Positions 43,039 through 53,254 of a DNA stretch of 64,000 nt are shown here, one piece after another. Source of the stretch: Acidobacteriota bacterium (GTDB lineage Bacteria; Acidobacteriota; Blastocatellia; UBA7656); contig JBBPIG010000003.1 of the NCBI GenBank assembly GCA_038040445.1, forward strand, positions 248,001 through 312,000, read 5' to 3'. Position 1 is the stretch's first letter; each line of letters begins with the position of its first letter. The notes under the pieces were generated by a model. The model was not told the origin of the DNA and made no database searches. It was given only the letters and a program-made list of their open reading frames with translations. The position numbers and the translations under genes are program-made.

Positions 43039-43536
43039 ATGCCAAGCCGCCATACGAATGAAGTGGATGGCTGGTGTTCAGAATTCGAGAAGCTTTGCCG
43101 TTCCCGGGGCATTCGAGTCACGGCTCAACGTTTGGCTGTGTATCGAGCACTGGCTGAGGACCTCGCCCATCCCACGGCAGAATCGGTTTACAGCCGCTTG
43201 AGCAAGCAACTGCCGGGTTTATCTCAGGCGACCATCTATCGCACGCTGCTGTTTCTGGAGACCGAAAACCTCATTCGAAGAGTAAGTTCCCCGGGATCAA
43301 TTGGACGCTTCGATGCGAACGTCGATCCTCATCAGCATCTGGTTTGCCGTGTGTGCGGCACTCTCGAAGATATCTCGGTTCCCGAACTGCATTCGGCGGT
43401 GCTGCCTAAAATATCCGGCTTCACGGTTGAGGAGCTCGACATTCGCCTGGTCGGGCGTTGCGAGGAATGCTCCCGCTCGAAGTCCTCGAAGGTAAAGACG
43501 CAGCGGAGCCGTAAAGCGGCAGCTCGCCAAAAGTGA
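43039..43536 (+). CDS. Fur-family regulator, probably PerR-like
   Basis: A 165-residue metal-dependent repressor (ATG 43039; a GTG at 43018 would lie almost at the transcript start). The winged helix has RGIRVTAQRLAVYRALAEDL and LSQATIYRTLLFLETENLIR. Metal sites are visible in FDANVDPHQHLVCRVCGTLE, with CxxC pairs CRVC and CEEC for structural zinc. The D/H arrangement before HQHLVC and the rubrerythrin gene next door favour a peroxide-sensing PerR role over iron-sensing Fur, but this is inference. A basic tail follows. Confidence 0.9.
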   Translation: MPSRHTNEVDGWCSEFEKLCRSRGIRVTAQRLAVYRALAEDLAHPTAESVYSRLSKQLPGLSQATIYRTLLFLETENLIRRVSSPGSIGRFDANVDPHQHLVCRVCGTLEDISVPELHSAVLPKISGFTVEELDIRLVGRCEECSRSKSSKVKTQRSRKAAARQK

Positions 43537-43571
43537 CATCATCTCTCTAAAGGAAAAGAAAGGAAACTAAA

Positions 43572-43991
43572 ATGGCTGAACTAAAAGGAAGCAAGACGCA
43601 CCAAAATCTCAAGGACGCTTTTGCCGGCGAATCGATGGCGAACCGCCGGTATCTCTACTTTGCCAAGGTTGCCGATGTGGAAGGGTATCCGGAGATCGCG
43701 GGTAACTTTCGTGATACCGCTGAGGGCGAGACCGGGCACGCGCACGGGCATCTGGACTACTTGAAGAAGGTCGGTGATCCCGCTACCGATCTGCCGTTCG
43801 GCGATACATCGCTTAACCTCAAGTCCGCTGTGCACGGCGAGACTCACGAGTACACGGATATGTATCCGGGTATGGCGAAGGCCGCGCGCGACGAAGGATT
43901 CGCCGAGATAGCCGACTGGTTCGAGACGCTTGCGAAAGCCGAAAAGTCTCACGCCGGGCGCTTCAGCAACCTGCTTAACACGATCAGCTAG
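43572..43991 (+). CDS. Rubrerythrin
   Basis: A 139-residue ferritin-like diiron protein. Helices with the iron ligands are seen in LKDAFAGESMANRRYLYFAK, FRDTAEGETGHAHGH and then HGETHEYTDMYP and LAKAEKSHAGRFSNLL. It reduces peroxide using electrons from a redoxin. The C-terminal rubredoxin domain of classical rubrerythrin is absent. It is 35 bases after the Fur-family gene and should be in its regulon. AAAGGAAA provides the ribosome site. Confidence 0.92.
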   Translation: MAELKGSKTHQNLKDAFAGESMANRRYLYFAKVADVEGYPEIAGNFRDTAEGETGHAHGHLDYLKKVGDPATDLPFGDTSLNLKSAVHGETHEYTDMYPGMAKAARDEGFAEIADWFETLAKAEKSHAGRFSNLLNTIS

Positions 43992-43992
43992 C

Positions 43993-44146
43993 TTCAGTTC
44001 AGAGTTCAAGCTTTAGCTTGCGGTCGCGTGATTCGCGGACAGCAAGTTGAAGCTTGGACTCGGAAGTTTCAGTTCACAGCACAAGCTTTGGCTTGCAATC
44101 GGCAGCCCTCAAACGGGAGCAAGCTGAAGCTTGGACTCTGAACTTA
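43993..44146. repeat. Two tandem copies of a GTTCAAGCTT-type hairpin element
   Basis: Copy one (about 43993-44068) and copy two (about 44069-44146) share CAAGCTTT(A/G)GCTTGC on the left arm and GCAAG(T/C)TGAAGCTTGGACT on the right arm. Each is itself an inverted repeat. They fill the spacer between rubrerythrin and the iron-sulfur gene. Confidence 0.75.
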
Positions 44147-44181
44147 GCTTGAACTCTGAACTTTGCTTGCGCTGCTTCAAG

Positions 44182-45552
44182 ATGACAAACGAAAAGAACA
44201 TCAGCTACAAACCGACCGATGGGCTGTCCTATGACCCTGCCGAAGAGAAGTACTGGGATGCGACCGGGCTTGGCGAGGAGATCGAGCGGACGTTCGAGAT
44301 TTGTCACGGCTGCCGGCTCTGCTTCAAATACTGCGACGCGTTCCCAACCCTCTTCTCGCTGCTCGACAACAAATACGACGGAAACGTGAGAGGGATTGAT
44401 GCGGCTGAAACCGAGACGATCATGGACTCCTGCTTTCAGTGCAAGCTATGCGAGGTGCAGTGCCCTTATTCCGAGCGCGACGGGCACGAGTTCCGACTCG
44501 ACTTCCCGCGGCTTGTGCATCGCTACGCAGCTCAGCGAACCCGCAGCCAGGGACTCACGTTGCGGGACAAAGTTCTCGAGAACCCGGACCGAGCAGGCGC
44601 GATGGCGCGCGCGAGCCTGGGTATCGCGAACGCGGCAAACAAGGTCCGCCTGCATCGAGTTTTTCTGGAAAAGGTCTTGGGTATCCATCGCGACAAGCTG
44701 CTCCCCGACTTCGCGTCGAGCACATTTGAGAAGTGGGCCGAACGTGCCGGTAAGATAGCGGCCGAGCCCGGCGGCGAAGTAGTCCTGTTCCAAACCTGCT
44801 ACGTTCAGAACAACGAACCGCAAATCGGCCGCGACACGGTCGAGGTGCTGGAGAAAAGCCGCATAGACGTAAAGTGCGTCGGCGGACTTCAGTGTTGCGG
44901 TATGCCTGCCTGGGAACGCGGCGATCTTGAGTCGCTCCGCAAACACGCGAAGGCCAACCTGAAAATCCTGCTGCCGTTCGTCGAAAAAGGCGCTAAGGTC
45001 GTCGCGATCAATCCCACCTGCTCGATGATGATGCGCCGCGAGCACCCAACGCTTGTCGAGCCGGCGGACAGACCAGCGGCAGAAAAAGTAGCGGCGGCAG
45101 TCATGGACCCGAGCGAGTTCCTCTGGTCGATACGTAACGAGCCCCGCTTCAACACCGACTTTCGCAGCACACCGGGAGGGCCGGTAGCCTATCACGCGCC
45201 CTGTCATCTTCGAGCACAGGGAGTCGGTTTTAAAGGACGCGACCTGCTTCGCAAGATTCCGGGAGTCGTCCCGCAAACTGTTATGGAATGCTGTGGACAC
45301 GACGGCACCTACGCGATGACCACCGAAGGCTTTGCGCCGTCGATCAGAATCGGCAAGCGAGCATTTGATGGCATGAACGAGAACAAGGCAGAGATCTGGG
45401 CGACCGATTGTCCTCTGGCGGCGCTACAATTTCAGCAACACGCAGGGGTAAAACCTTTGCACCCGATGTCGATCCTGGCGCGGGCCTATCGCGAGAACGG
45501 TTTTCCCGGGAAGGTGGACGCGAAACCAGAACAAGGGAGTTCAGAAAAGTGA
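44182..45552 (+). CDS. GlpC/HdrD-like iron-sulfur protein with CCG domains
   Basis: A 456-residue protein. Two [4Fe-4S] motifs are near the N-terminus (CHGCRLCFKYC and CFQCKLCEVQCP). Two cysteine-rich CCG domains follow, with CCGMPAW around residue 240 and ECCGHDGTY near 370. Such subunits pass electrons between a membrane or flavin partner and a heterodisulfide or quinone site. ATG 44182 is the first good start after the repeat. The pairing with rubrerythrin upstream and DUF3501 downstream is a known recurrent arrangement; it may supply electrons to the peroxidase. Confidence 0.9.
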   Translation: MTNEKNISYKPTDGLSYDPAEEKYWDATGLGEEIERTFEICHGCRLCFKYCDAFPTLFSLLDNKYDGNVRGIDAAETETIMDSCFQCKLCEVQCPYSERDGHEFRLDFPRLVHRYAAQRTRSQGLTLRDKVLENPDRAGAMARASLGIANAANKVRLHRVFLEKVLGIHRDKLLPDFASSTFEKWAERAGKIAAEPGGEVVLFQTCYVQNNEPQIGRDTVEVLEKSRIDVKCVGGLQCCGMPAWERGDLESLRKHAKANLKILLPFVEKGAKVVAINPTCSMMMRREHPTLVEPADRPAAEKVAAAVMDPSEFLWSIRNEPRFNTDFRSTPGGPVAYHAPCHLRAQGVGFKGRDLLRKIPGVVPQTVMECCGHDGTYAMTTEGFAPSIRIGKRAFDGMNENKAEIWATDCPLAALQFQQHAGVKPLHPMSILARAYRENGFPGKVDAKPEQGSSEK

Positions 45553-46103
45553 AACCAGTCGAGCGCGGAGAAATCATTGACTATGCGACCTACGAGGAAC
45601 GGCGCGACGCCTTGCGGGCGGAGGTGATGGCAGCAAAGGCGCTTCGCCGCGTGCACATCGGCGAGTACTTAACGCTGCTGTTCGAGAACCATCTGACGAT
45701 GCGCTATCAGATTCAAGAAATGGTTCGCGCCGAGCGTATGGTCAAAGAGTCCGACATCCAACACGAGATCGACACTTACAACGAGTTGCTTGGGGGCGAA
45801 GGCGAATTAGGCTGCACGCTTTTGATCGAGATCGAGGATCCGGCGGTTCGCAACGTGAAGCTCAAAGAGTGGTGGAACCTGCCCGAGAAGATATATCTGC
45901 TGCTGGAAGACGGCACGCGGGTTTCGCCTACGTTCGATGAACGCCAGCGCGGAGACGATCGCGTCAGCTCAGTTCAGTATTTGAAGTTCGACACCAAAGG
46001 ACAGGTTCCCATTGCCGCCGGCGTCAACATGCCGGAGTTGCAAGCTGAAGCCAGACTGGCCGATGATCAGCGCCAGGCGTTGAGTGAAGATCTATCGTCC
46101 TAA
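45549..46103 (+). CDS. DUF3501 protein
   Basis: A 184-residue soluble protein starting at GTG 45549, overlapping the iron-sulfur gene stop (GTGA). YEERRDALRAEVMAAKALRR, VHIGEYLTLLFENHLTMRYQ and IQEMVRAERM are the conserved N-terminal helices; VQYLKFDTKGQVPI is near the C-terminus. The family has no firm function but repeatedly travels with rubrerythrin and CCG iron-sulfur proteins. Confidence 0.88.
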   Translation: MKPVERGEIIDYATYEERRDALRAEVMAAKALRRVHIGEYLTLLFENHLTMRYQIQEMVRAERMVKESDIQHEIDTYNELLGGEGELGCTLLIEIEDPAVRNVKLKEWWNLPEKIYLLLEDGTRVSPTFDERQRGDDRVSSVQYLKFDTKGQVPIAAGVNMPELQAEARLADDQRQALSEDLSS

Positions 46104-46170
46104 TGAGCTTGGATATATCTGTAATGATTGGGCGCAACCCGTGCTAGAATGCCGACCAAGAGGAGTTGTT

Positions 46171-46395
46171 ATGAACGTAAGCGAATTGGTGGAAGTGGAC
46201 CCAGAGAAAATGGGAGGCGTCCCGGTCTTCACGGGCACGCGTGTTCCTATCACGCACCTGTTCGAATACCTTGAAGGCGGCGATAGCCTTGAGGAATTCC
46301 TCGACCAGTTTCCAACCGTTAGTCGCGAACAGGCGCAAGGAGTGCTCGAATTATCGCGTAAGAAGCTGCTAGCAGACTATGAAGCTGCTGCTTGA
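46171..46395 (+). CDS. DUF433 antitoxin-like protein
   Basis: A 74-residue protein from ATG 46171, with an AGAGGAG site. GVPVFTGTRVPITHLFEYLE and SLEEFLDQFPTVSREQAQGV are the DUF433 helix-turn-helix-like core. It probably binds and represses its own promoter and neutralises the downstream PIN-like protein, as in other DUF433/DUF5615 pairs. The genes overlap by 17 bases. A -10-like TAGAAT lies at 46144-46149. Confidence 0.88.
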   Translation: MNVSELVEVDPEKMGGVPVFTGTRVPITHLFEYLEGGDSLEEFLDQFPTVSREQAQGVLELSRKKLLADYEAAA

Positions 46396-46732
46396 TGAAT
46401 GCGTCACGCGCTACTTGAAGCGAGATTTCATCGGTCACGACGTGAGCACCGTCGATGAAGCGAGCTTCAAGGGCCTCAAGAACGGAGCGTTACTTAGAGC
46501 TGCCGACAGCAAGTTTGATGTGCTTGTGACGGTGGACAAGAGTATTCGCCACCAACAGAACCTTCAGTCGTTTCAAATTGCTGTCCTGCTTCTGGTCGCA
46601 AGGACCAATAAGTACGAACATCTCAAACCCCTGGTGCCTCAAGCGCTTGAGGCTCTGAAGTCTCTAAAACCCGGCACCTTTGCTCGAGTCGAGTACGCGG
46701 AAGAATCGCCGTCCACACCACGGGACCAATGA
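46379..46732 (+). CDS. DUF5615 PIN-like toxin
   Basis: A 117-residue protein with the PIN-like opening MKLLLDECV and acidic residues in RAADSKFDVLVTVDKSI, typical of DUF5615. LQSFQIAVLLLVARTNKYEH completes the fold. Expected to be a nuclease toxin paired with the DUF433 protein. The overlap and order support the pair. Confidence 0.87.
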   Translation: MKLLLDECVTRYLKRDFIGHDVSTVDEASFKGLKNGALLRAADSKFDVLVTVDKSIRHQQNLQSFQIAVLLLVARTNKYEHLKPLVPQALEALKSLKPGTFARVEYAEESPSTPRDQ

Positions 46733-46890
46733 ATCTGTCTTGAAGTTGCTCTCCCGAGGTGTCCGACTATCGTTTTGTTTAGGATACAGATCCGCAAGCG
46801 GCGGTTAGAGCCTGTATTCTGAACCGGAGCCTGGTTCACTCGAACAATCCTGGCCGTTGATGTTAATGGTATCTTCCGCGGAGGCGTTCT

Positions 46891-47478
46891 ATGGCTGGAG
46901 ACGATGTGAAGGAGGGAAGAGTGCAAGCCGTAAAACACCTCAGAGCCGTACCCAGTCCTCCCGATGAGGTCGAACTCCTTTATCGAGAGCACCACGACCA
47001 CGTCTTACGGGCCGCTTATCGCGTCACCGGAAGCGTCGTGGATGCCGAGGACGTTCTTCAAACCGTTTTTTTCCGACTCGTGCGGCGCAAAGAGAAAGTC
47101 GACCTGTCGCCTAGCCCGGGAAGCTATCTTCACCGCGCCGCTGTAAATGCCTCGCTTGATTTGCTGCGCAGCCGGACCCGCTCGCGCTCGGTGTCTATCG
47201 AAGAAGTCGCGCCTGCCGCGACCGAAAGCTCCGAGCCGAATCCGGAAATGCAACACGTCGATCGAGAGCTTCATAATCAAATCAGGCGATCGATTGCGAC
47301 CCTTGGACCGAAGGCGGCCGAGATTGTCGTGCTCAAATACTTTGAAGGGCATAGCAATCTCGAAATCGCCCAGATGCTCGGCACGTCTCAGATGGTCATA
47401 GGCGTGCTGCTGCACCGTGCTCGGACCAGGCTTCGCAAAGAGATCTCCAAGTTCATGGAGGAACATCATGAAGCGTAG
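46891..47478 (+). CDS. ECF RNA polymerase sigma factor (third in window)
   Basis: A 195-residue sigma-70 family protein. Region 2 has [20 protein letters not shown] and [15 protein letters not shown]; region 4 has [20 protein letters not shown] and [20 protein letters not shown]. Start ATG 46891 with GCGGAGG upstream; an upstream spacer of about 160 bases has no other gene. It overlaps the large FecR-domain gene by 11 bases. Confidence 0.92.
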   Translation: MAGDDVKEGRVQAVKHLRAVPSPPDEVELLYREHHDHVLRAAYRVTGSVVDAEDVLQTVFFRLVRRKEKVDLSPSPGSYLHRAAVNASLDLLRSRTRSRSVSIEEVAPAATESSEPNPEMQHVDRELHNQIRRSIATLGPKAAEIVVLKYFEGHSNLEIAQMLGTSQMVIGVLLHRARTRLRKEISKFMEEHHEA

Positions 47479-50149
47479 TAACAAAGACCTTTACGAAATA
47501 CTCGATCAGGCCACGGCCGAGATCCGCAGCGAGCGGGTGGATCAGACCGCGGTCGAGAGCGCGGCGGAGCGCGTGTGGGCGAAGCTGTCTAGCGAGAATG
47601 CAACGGCCAGCGCGCCCGCTGCGCCCAGCGAGCATGTGGAGCATATCCGGAGCTGCGGTGACTTCCAAACGCTGATACCCGAATACATGAGCGGCACTCT
47701 GTCGCCGGCGCGTTCGCTGCTGTTCGAGGATCACACCCACGAATGTATCCCGTGCCGCAAGGCGCTCAAGGAAGCGCGCTACGGAGTGACAGCCACTCCA
47801 CTCCGGCCTGGCGCGTCGAAGACCTCAGCTTCCCGGCGCACGGTGGTCAGATGGGCGATTGCCGCTACGATCATAATCGGACTCGGCGTGATCTCTTTGA
47901 CTTCCTACGATCGCTTCCTGCGGGGGGCGGATGCGTTTCATATGGTCGTGCACGCGATGGACGGGCAGGCATATCTCGTATCTGACACCAGCACCGAACC
48001 GCTCAAGGTGGGCGAACAGATCAAGGCGGGCGACAAGGTTCGCACGTCCAAAGACGCAGGCGCCGTGGTGCGTTTGCCTGACGGCTCGCTCATCGAGATG
48101 CGAGAGCGCTCTGAGTTTTCTGTGACCGATGGCGCGCGCGGAACGATCATTCATCTGGATCGCGGCAACATCATAGTGCAAGCCGCAAAACAACCGAGCT
48201 CGCGGCATCTCTACGTCCAAACTGATGATTGCATGGTCTCGGTGATCGGGACGGTGTTCTCAGTGAACAGCGGGACGAAGGGCTCGCGCGTGTCTGTAGT
48301 CGAGGGCGAAGTCCAGGTCGAACACGGAAGCAAACAGGATGTGCTCCATCCTGGCGACCAGGTCGCGACGACCGCGAGCATAGAACGTGTTCCCGTGAAG
48401 GACGAGATCGCCTGGAGCCGCGACGCCGCGCGCTACGGGCAGATGCTTGCCGCGCTTCGCAAAGAAATCGACGAGCGAGTGGCTCGGCCCGGCGTTAGGT
48501 ATTCGACTCGATTGCTCGATATGACGCCGGATGACACGGTCTTCTACGTCGCGATTCCGAACCTGACCGAGACGTTGGCCGAATCGAACAAGATCATCCA
48601 AGAGCGATTGGCTCAGAACCCTGAGCTTAGCCAGTGGTGGGACAAAGAGCAGGCTTCGTCACGCGGCAAGCAGGAGTGGGACACAGTCATCTCGAGGGTC
48701 GCTGAGTTCGGTGAGCAAATCGGAGACGAGATAGTCGTGACCGCGCAGCTTGCCAAGACGGGCAAGGGCGAGCCGGATGGTCCAATCGTATTGACGACGC
48801 TGAAGAATCCGGGCTCGTTCCGCTCATTCGTCGAAGGTCAATTGTCGACACTGAGCGTGAACTCGAAGAAGGCTCCCGGTGTTCGGTTCATCGATGATCC
48901 GATGAGCGAAATGAAGACGGCTGCCGCGAACACGCCAAGTGATTTGTACGTCTGGATCAACGGCGACGTGCTCGCAGCCTCGCCTAAGATCGAGTTTCTA
49001 GAACGCGTGGCAGCGAGCGCGAAAACAGCAAGCGCGGGCCAGTACGCTGAAGGCTCATTCCGCGCGCGAATCGCCGACATCTATCGCGACGGCGCGGGGT
49101 TCATTATCGCTGCCGACGTGCAGAGGTTCATCGCGCAGTCGAAGGGCGAAGACGCAAAGACAAACGCCGCGCTGGATCGATTGGGCGTCACGAACTTGAA
49201 GTACTTCATCGCCGAGATCAAGGAAGACCAGGGCAAGTCGTTCAACCGCGCGACGCTGAGCTTCAGCGACACGAGTCACGGAATGGCGTCGTGGCTTGCA
49301 GCGCCTGGGCCGATGGGAGCTCTGGAGTTCATCTCGCCCGATGCCAACGTGGTTGCGGCGTTCGTGGTGAAAGACCCTGTCGCTTTGGTAGACGATCTGA
49401 TGAGCGCGCTGAACGCTGTTGATCCGAAGTTCAGCGAGCACCTCGGGAAGTTCCAGAACGAAACAGGGCTGAACATTCGAGACGACTTCGCAAAGCCGCT
49501 TGGTGGTGAGTTCGCGTTCGCGGTTGACGGTCCTCTGCTGCCGACGCCTTCGTGGAAGATGGTGTTCGAGGTTTACGATCCGGCGCACTTGCAGCAGACC
49601 TTCGAGCGAGTGGTTGAAAAGATGAACGAGTTGGCCGCCCGCGAAGGCAAGAAGGGTTTCCAGTGGGATCGCTCCGACTCGGGAGGCCGAACGTTCTACA
49701 CGCTGAAGTCGCTCGACTTCGGCCTCGAGGTGAACTACACCTACTCGAACGGCTATTTGATTGCGGGGCCGAGCCGCGCGCTTATCGACCGTGCAGTGAA
49801 GTATCACGATTCGGGCTACACGCTGTTGCACTCGCCGCGGTTCGTGGCTGCGTTGCCAGAAGACAAGCAAGCCAACTTCTCGGCGCTGATCTATCAGAAC
49901 CTGGCGCCGGTGCTGCACGGGATCGCGAAGCGCGTGGGAGGTGTTACCGGCGGCTTGCCCGAAGAGCAGCGGAAGAGTCTTGGTTCGCTGGTCGGGGGGC
50001 CGGTTCTCGCTTACGCGTACGCGCAAGGCGATCACATATCGTTTGCGCTGAACGGCGAAGAAGGACCGATCGGATTGAAGCCGTCCAACTTGATCGGAAT
50101 GCCGGGGTCGTTCGGGTTGAGCAGTATCATCCAACATTCCGTGCGTTGA
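47468..50149 (+). CDS. Very large anti-sigma-like protein: zinc finger, membrane span, FecR domain
   Basis: An 893-residue protein from ATG 47468 (GGAGG site). Residues about 40-95 hold a zf-HC2-like zinc site ([13 protein letters not shown]). One membrane span follows at about 127-147 ([19 protein letters not shown]), then a FecR domain at about 155-290 ([40 protein letters not shown]). The remaining 600 periplasmic residues have no FecR match; [13 protein letters not shown] and repeated beta-strand segments recall DUF3352-type domains. Translational coupling to the sigma gene argues for an anti-sigma role, but it is several times longer than normal ones. Confidence 0.83.
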   Translation: MKRSNKDLYEILDQATAEIRSERVDQTAVESAAERVWAKLSSENATASAPAAPSEHVEHIRSCGDFQTLIPEYMSGTLSPARSLLFEDHTHECIPCRKALKEARYGVTATPLRPGASKTSASRRTVVRWAIAATIIIGLGVISLTSYDRFLRGADAFHMVVHAMDGQAYLVSDTSTEPLKVGEQIKAGDKVRTSKDAGAVVRLPDGSLIEMRERSEFSVTDGARGTIIHLDRGNIIVQAAKQPSSRHLYVQTDDCMVSVIGTVFSVNSGTKGSRVSVVEGEVQVEHGSKQDVLHPGDQVATTASIERVPVKDEIAWSRDAARYGQMLAALRKEIDERVARPGVRYSTRLLDMTPDDTVFYVAIPNLTETLAESNKIIQERLAQNPELSQWWDKEQASSRGKQEWDTVISRVAEFGEQIGDEIVVTAQLAKTGKGEPDGPIVLTTLKNPGSFRSFVEGQLSTLSVNSKKAPGVRFIDDPMSEMKTAAANTPSDLYVWINGDVLAASPKIEFLERVAASAKTASAGQYAEGSFRARIADIYRDGAGFIIAADVQRFIAQSKGEDAKTNAALDRLGVTNLKYFIAEIKEDQGKSFNRATLSFSDTSHGMASWLAAPGPMGALEFISPDANVVAAFVVKDPVALVDDLMSALNAVDPKFSEHLGKFQNETGLNIRDDFAKPLGGEFAFAVDGPLLPTPSWKMVFEVYDPAHLQQTFERVVEKMNELAAREGKKGFQWDRSDSGGRTFYTLKSLDFGLEVNYTYSNGYLIAGPSRALIDRAVKYHDSGYTLLHSPRFVAALPEDKQANFSALIYQNLAPVLHGIAKRVGGVTGGLPEEQRKSLGSLVGGPVLAYAYAQGDHISFALNGEEGPIGLKPSNLIGMPGSFGLSSIIQHSVR

Positions 50150-50177
50150 TGAGCAGCGCATGATTGTTCGCCTCAAG

Positions 50178-50222
50178 CGCCAGCCGTTGGGAACTCAGAC
50201 CCAACGGCTGGCGTAATGTTTT
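50178..50222. terminator. Hairpin terminator after the FecR-domain gene
   Basis: CGCCAGCCGTTGGG (50178-50191) and CCCAACGGCTGGCG (50200-50213) form a perfect 14-base stem with an 8-base loop, followed by TAATGTTTTG. It lies 28 bases after the FecR gene stop. The T-stretch is only moderate, so a repeat element is also possible. Confidence 0.6.
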
Positions 50223-50355
50223 GAGACTTGGGAATCACATTCACTCGAGAAACTAGAATCAAAGATGCGGCGAGACGGTTGATCTTCCGCGGACTCGGGG
50301 AGAAGATATCACCGGCTGCCGAGATCACATGACCGACGACTGAGCGACTAACTCG

Positions 50356-51426
50356 ATGGACAACGCGCTAAAACAAACTTCCGGGCCGATGCCTGCGGTC
50401 GCGGTCCTACCCATGACGCCAGAGCTTGTGCCGGCGGCTCCGGTGATTGAACTCGACGGTTTGAGTGTGACGTTTGGCGGACGGCCGATACTCAGAGAGC
50501 TGCGTGGCGAGCTGCGCGGAAGGGCTATCGGACTGTTGGGACCTAACGGAGCCGGCAAGACGACTCTGATTCACACGCTGCTGGGGTTTCATTCTCCTTC
50601 CTCTGGCACGGCTCATATCTTCGGCCGCGACATTCGCAACGACGCAAAACAGATTCGAACGCAGATCGGCTACATGCCCGAGCGCGATTCTTTCATCGCT
50701 AACATGAGTTGCGTTCACTTCGTTCGTTTGATGGCCGAGCTTTCGGGTTTGCCCTCGGAAGCCGCTCTCGAACGCGCACACGAAGCGCTGTTTTATGTCG
50801 GTTTGGGCGAAGCGCGCTATCGAAATGTCGGAACCTACTCGCTTGGCATGAAGCAACTCGCCAAGCTCGCTCAATCCATCGTTCACGGGCCGCGGTTGAT
50901 CTTTCTTGACGAGCCGACTAACGGGCTCGATCCGCCGGCGCGCCTGCGAATGATCGAGCTGATCCGCCAGATTCGCGACAGCGGCAAGGCTCATATTCTG
51001 TTGTCGTCGCACCTGCTGCGCGACGTCGAAGAGTGCTGCGAAGAGATACTGATCGTCAAACAGGGCCGAATAGTTGTCTATTGCAACCTTGAAGAAGAAC
51101 GCAAAGCGAATCGCAAGTTCCTTGAGATCGAAACGCGCGGCGACCGCGAAGCCTTTGTTGAAGCTATCGCGACGCTCGGCTGCGAATACGCGCTCACGAG
51201 CGAGCGCCGCCTGAAGCTTGTCTTGCAGAATGGCGTCGAGATTCGGGACCTCTATCGCCTCGCAGGCGAGCACCAGGTTCAGATTCGCCGGCTCAATTTC
51301 AAGCGCGATTCCCTCGAAGACATTTTCTTGAAGGCAATGGAGGACGGCAATGGCGGTGTAGGGCACGCTGCCAGCTTGCCGGATGTAGGGCACGCTGCCA
51401 GCTTGCCGGACAGGGGGAAACAATAA
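50356..51426 (+). CDS. ABC-2 exporter ATPase (first)
   Basis: A 356-residue ATP-binding subunit. Walker A is [13 protein letters not shown], the signature is [15 protein letters not shown] (a variant LGMKQ instead of LSGGQ), Walker B is [14 protein letters not shown] and the H-loop is LLSSHLLRD. Residues after about 225 form the usual extra C-terminal domain. The final 24 residues hold two copies of VGHAASLPD from a 27-base tandem repeat. It energises the permease encoded next (overlap ATGG region at 51426). Confidence 0.92.
   Translation: MDNALKQTSGPMPAVAVLPMTPELVPAAPVIELDGLSVTFGGRPILRELRGELRGRAIGLLGPNGAGKTTLIHTLLGFHSPSSGTAHIFGRDIRNDAKQIRTQIGYMPERDSFIANMSCVHFVRLMAELSGLPSEAALERAHEALFYVGLGEARYRNVGTYSLGMKQLAKLAQSIVHGPRLIFLDEPTNGLDPPARLRMIELIRQIRDSGKAHILLSSHLLRDVEECCEEILIVKQGRIVVYCNLEEERKANRKFLEIETRGDREAFVEAIATLGCEYALTSERRLKLVLQNGVEIRDLYRLAGEHQVQIRRLNFKRDSLEDIFLKAMEDGNGGVGHAASLPDVGHAASLPDRGKQ
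51358..51411 (+). repeat. 27-bp tandem repeat in the ATPase C-terminus
   Basis: Two copies (51358-51384 and 51385-51411) of a 27-base unit beginning GTAGGGCACGCTGCCAGCTT, identical but for the last base, encode VGHAASLPD twice in frame. Confidence 0.9.
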
Positions 51427-52304
51427 TGGCGGTCTATGAGCACACCTACAGGCCGTACGCGGGCCCGCAGACACCGGAGTGGTCGCGCTTCCTGATCATC
51501 CCGCGCCACGCTTATCGCGACGTTTTCGGCTCGAAGCTGTTCACCGGTTTCTTCGCATTGTGCTTCGTATGCCCGCTGGTGATGGCGATTTTGATTTACT
51601 TGCATCACAACCTGACCGCAATGGCGATCTTTCAGATCGACCTGCGAGACCTTGCGCCGATCAACGGCTTTTTCTTCCAGTTTTTTGTTGCATTCCAGGC
51701 CGGCCTGGGCTTCCTGCTGACCGTTTTGATTGGACCGCCGCTGATATCGCGCGATCTGGCCAACAACGCGTTGCCGCTCTACTTGTGCCGTCCGTTCTCG
51801 CGGGCGGAATACGTGATTGGCAAAATGAGCGTGCTGTTGATTTTGATCTCGGCGATCACGTGGGTGCCGGGCGAAATGCTGTTTCTGTTCCAGTCTTATC
51901 TGGAAGGGGCGGGGTGGGCTGCGAGAAACCTGTGGATCGCAGGCGCGATCTTTATCCTAAGCTGGACCTGGATTCTGTTGCTCGCTCTCTTGTCGGTAAC
52001 GATTTCGGCTTGGGTGAAGTGGCGACTAGCCGCGAGCGCCGCATTGTTCGGCTTGTTCATCATCTCGAATGCGATTGGGTTCACGGTAAACGGGGTGCTC
52101 CAAACACGGTGGGGAAGCCTCTTTAACCTGACCATCATAATGAAGACGATCGAGGACAGCTTGTTCCGCGCTCCGAACTCGATGGACCTTCCGAGGTGGA
52201 TGGTGCTTCCGACCGCGGCGGCCTGGATCGCGCTTGCCGTGTACTCTGCCGCGTGTCTGTTTCTTCTTACACGCAAGGTTCGGGCATACGAGGTGGTGCG
52301 GTGA
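51426..52304 (+). CDS. ABC-2 exporter permease (first)
   Basis: A 292-residue integral membrane protein with about six spans ([19 protein letters not shown], then [20 protein letters not shown], then later [13 protein letters not shown] and [11 protein letters not shown]). [20 protein letters not shown] is the cytoplasmic loop typical of ABC-2 permeases of the antibiotic/Na export type. Substrate unknown. It overlaps the next ATPase start (GTGA). Confidence 0.88.
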   Translation: MAVYEHTYRPYAGPQTPEWSRFLIIPRHAYRDVFGSKLFTGFFALCFVCPLVMAILIYLHHNLTAMAIFQIDLRDLAPINGFFFQFFVAFQAGLGFLLTVLIGPPLISRDLANNALPLYLCRPFSRAEYVIGKMSVLLILISAITWVPGEMLFLFQSYLEGAGWAARNLWIAGAIFILSWTWILLLALLSVTISAWVKWRLAASAALFGLFIISNAIGFTVNGVLQTRWGSLFNLTIIMKTIEDSLFRAPNSMDLPRWMVLPTAAAWIALAVYSAACLFLLTRKVRAYEVVR

Positions 52305-53254
52305 CGGATAAACCCGATGACCACTTGATCATCTTCGAAGACGTCTCCAAGTTCTACGGCGAGATACTCGGAGTGAATCGTGTGAGTCTGACGATCGAGC
52401 CGGGCATAACCAGCCTGGTTGGGCCGAACGGCTCAGGCAAGACGACGCTGATGAACTTGATGACAGGTTTGATAAGACCGACACGCGGCCGCGTGAGCGT
52501 GCTCGGGCTGAGAGCCGATCATCCCGAAGTCTTTTTCCGCAAGGTGGGCTATTGCTCGCAGTTCGATTCGTTTCCCCGCGCGTTGACCGGCTTTCAGTTC
52601 ATCTACTCTTATCTGCGCGTTCACGGACGGCCGAAGCAGGAAGCTCAGGAAATTGCGTGGAAAGCGTTGCACCGGGTCGATCTGCTCGACGCCGCTCACT
52701 TGAAAATCGGAGCTTACAGCAAAGGCATGCGGCAACGGGTGAGGCTGGCGCAGGCTATCGCGCACGAGCCGGGGGTGATGATACTGGATGAGCCGCTAAA
52801 CGGGCTGGATCCGATGGCTCGCGCGGAAACGATTCGTCTATTTCGACAACTGGCGGCAGAAGGGCTTCACCTGATTATCTCGAGTCACATCCTTCACGAA
52901 GTCGATATGATGAGCGACAGCGTGATCCTCCTGAACAACGGCTACGTCGTTGCTGAAGGCGAGATTCACGGCGTGCGCAGCGAGATGGAAGAGCACCCGA
53001 TGCAGATACTGATTCGCTGCGATCGTCCTGGCATCCTGGCCGCGCGAGTGTTCGAGCAGGACTCGGTCGTCGAAGCAAAGATTCACAAGGACAGGCACGG
53101 TCTGTTCGTGAAGACTCGCGATGCGGACGCGTTCTATCTGCTGCTCAATAGCATCGTTGTAGAAGACGGCTTGACCGTCGAATCGGTCGCGCCCGTCGAC
53201 GATGATATCAACGCGGTCTATCAGTACTTGATCGGAGGAGGTGAAGCAGCGTGA
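52301..53254 (+). CDS. ABC-2 exporter ATPase (second)
   Basis: A 317-residue ATP-binding subunit starting at GTG 52301. Walker A is [11 protein letters not shown], the signature region is [19 protein letters not shown], Walker B is [14 protein letters not shown] and [10 protein letters not shown] carries the H-loop. Translational coupling with both permeases (GTGA on each side) suggests a four-gene unit with two ATPase/permease pairs forming one or two exporters. Confidence 0.93.
   Translation: MTDKPDDHLIIFEDVSKFYGEILGVNRVSLTIEPGITSLVGPNGSGKTTLMNLMTGLIRPTRGRVSVLGLRADHPEVFFRKVGYCSQFDSFPRALTGFQFIYSYLRVHGRPKQEAQEIAWKALHRVDLLDAAHLKIGAYSKGMRQRVRLAQAIAHEPGVMILDEPLNGLDPMARAETIRLFRQLAAEGLHLIISSHILHEVDMMSDSVILLNNGYVVAEGEIHGVRSEMEEHPMQILIRCDRPGILAARVFEQDSVVEAKIHKDRHGLFVKTRDADAFYLLLNSIVVEDGLTVESVAPVDDDINAVYQYLIGGGEAA

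Noticed and set aside
45408-45548. Upstream extension of the DUF3501 frame
   Set aside because: It lies inside the iron-sulfur gene and the conserved part starts at the GTG at 45549.
49055-50176. 373-residue minus-strand ORF
   Set aside because: It is a mirror of the FecR-domain gene, with biased R/H composition.
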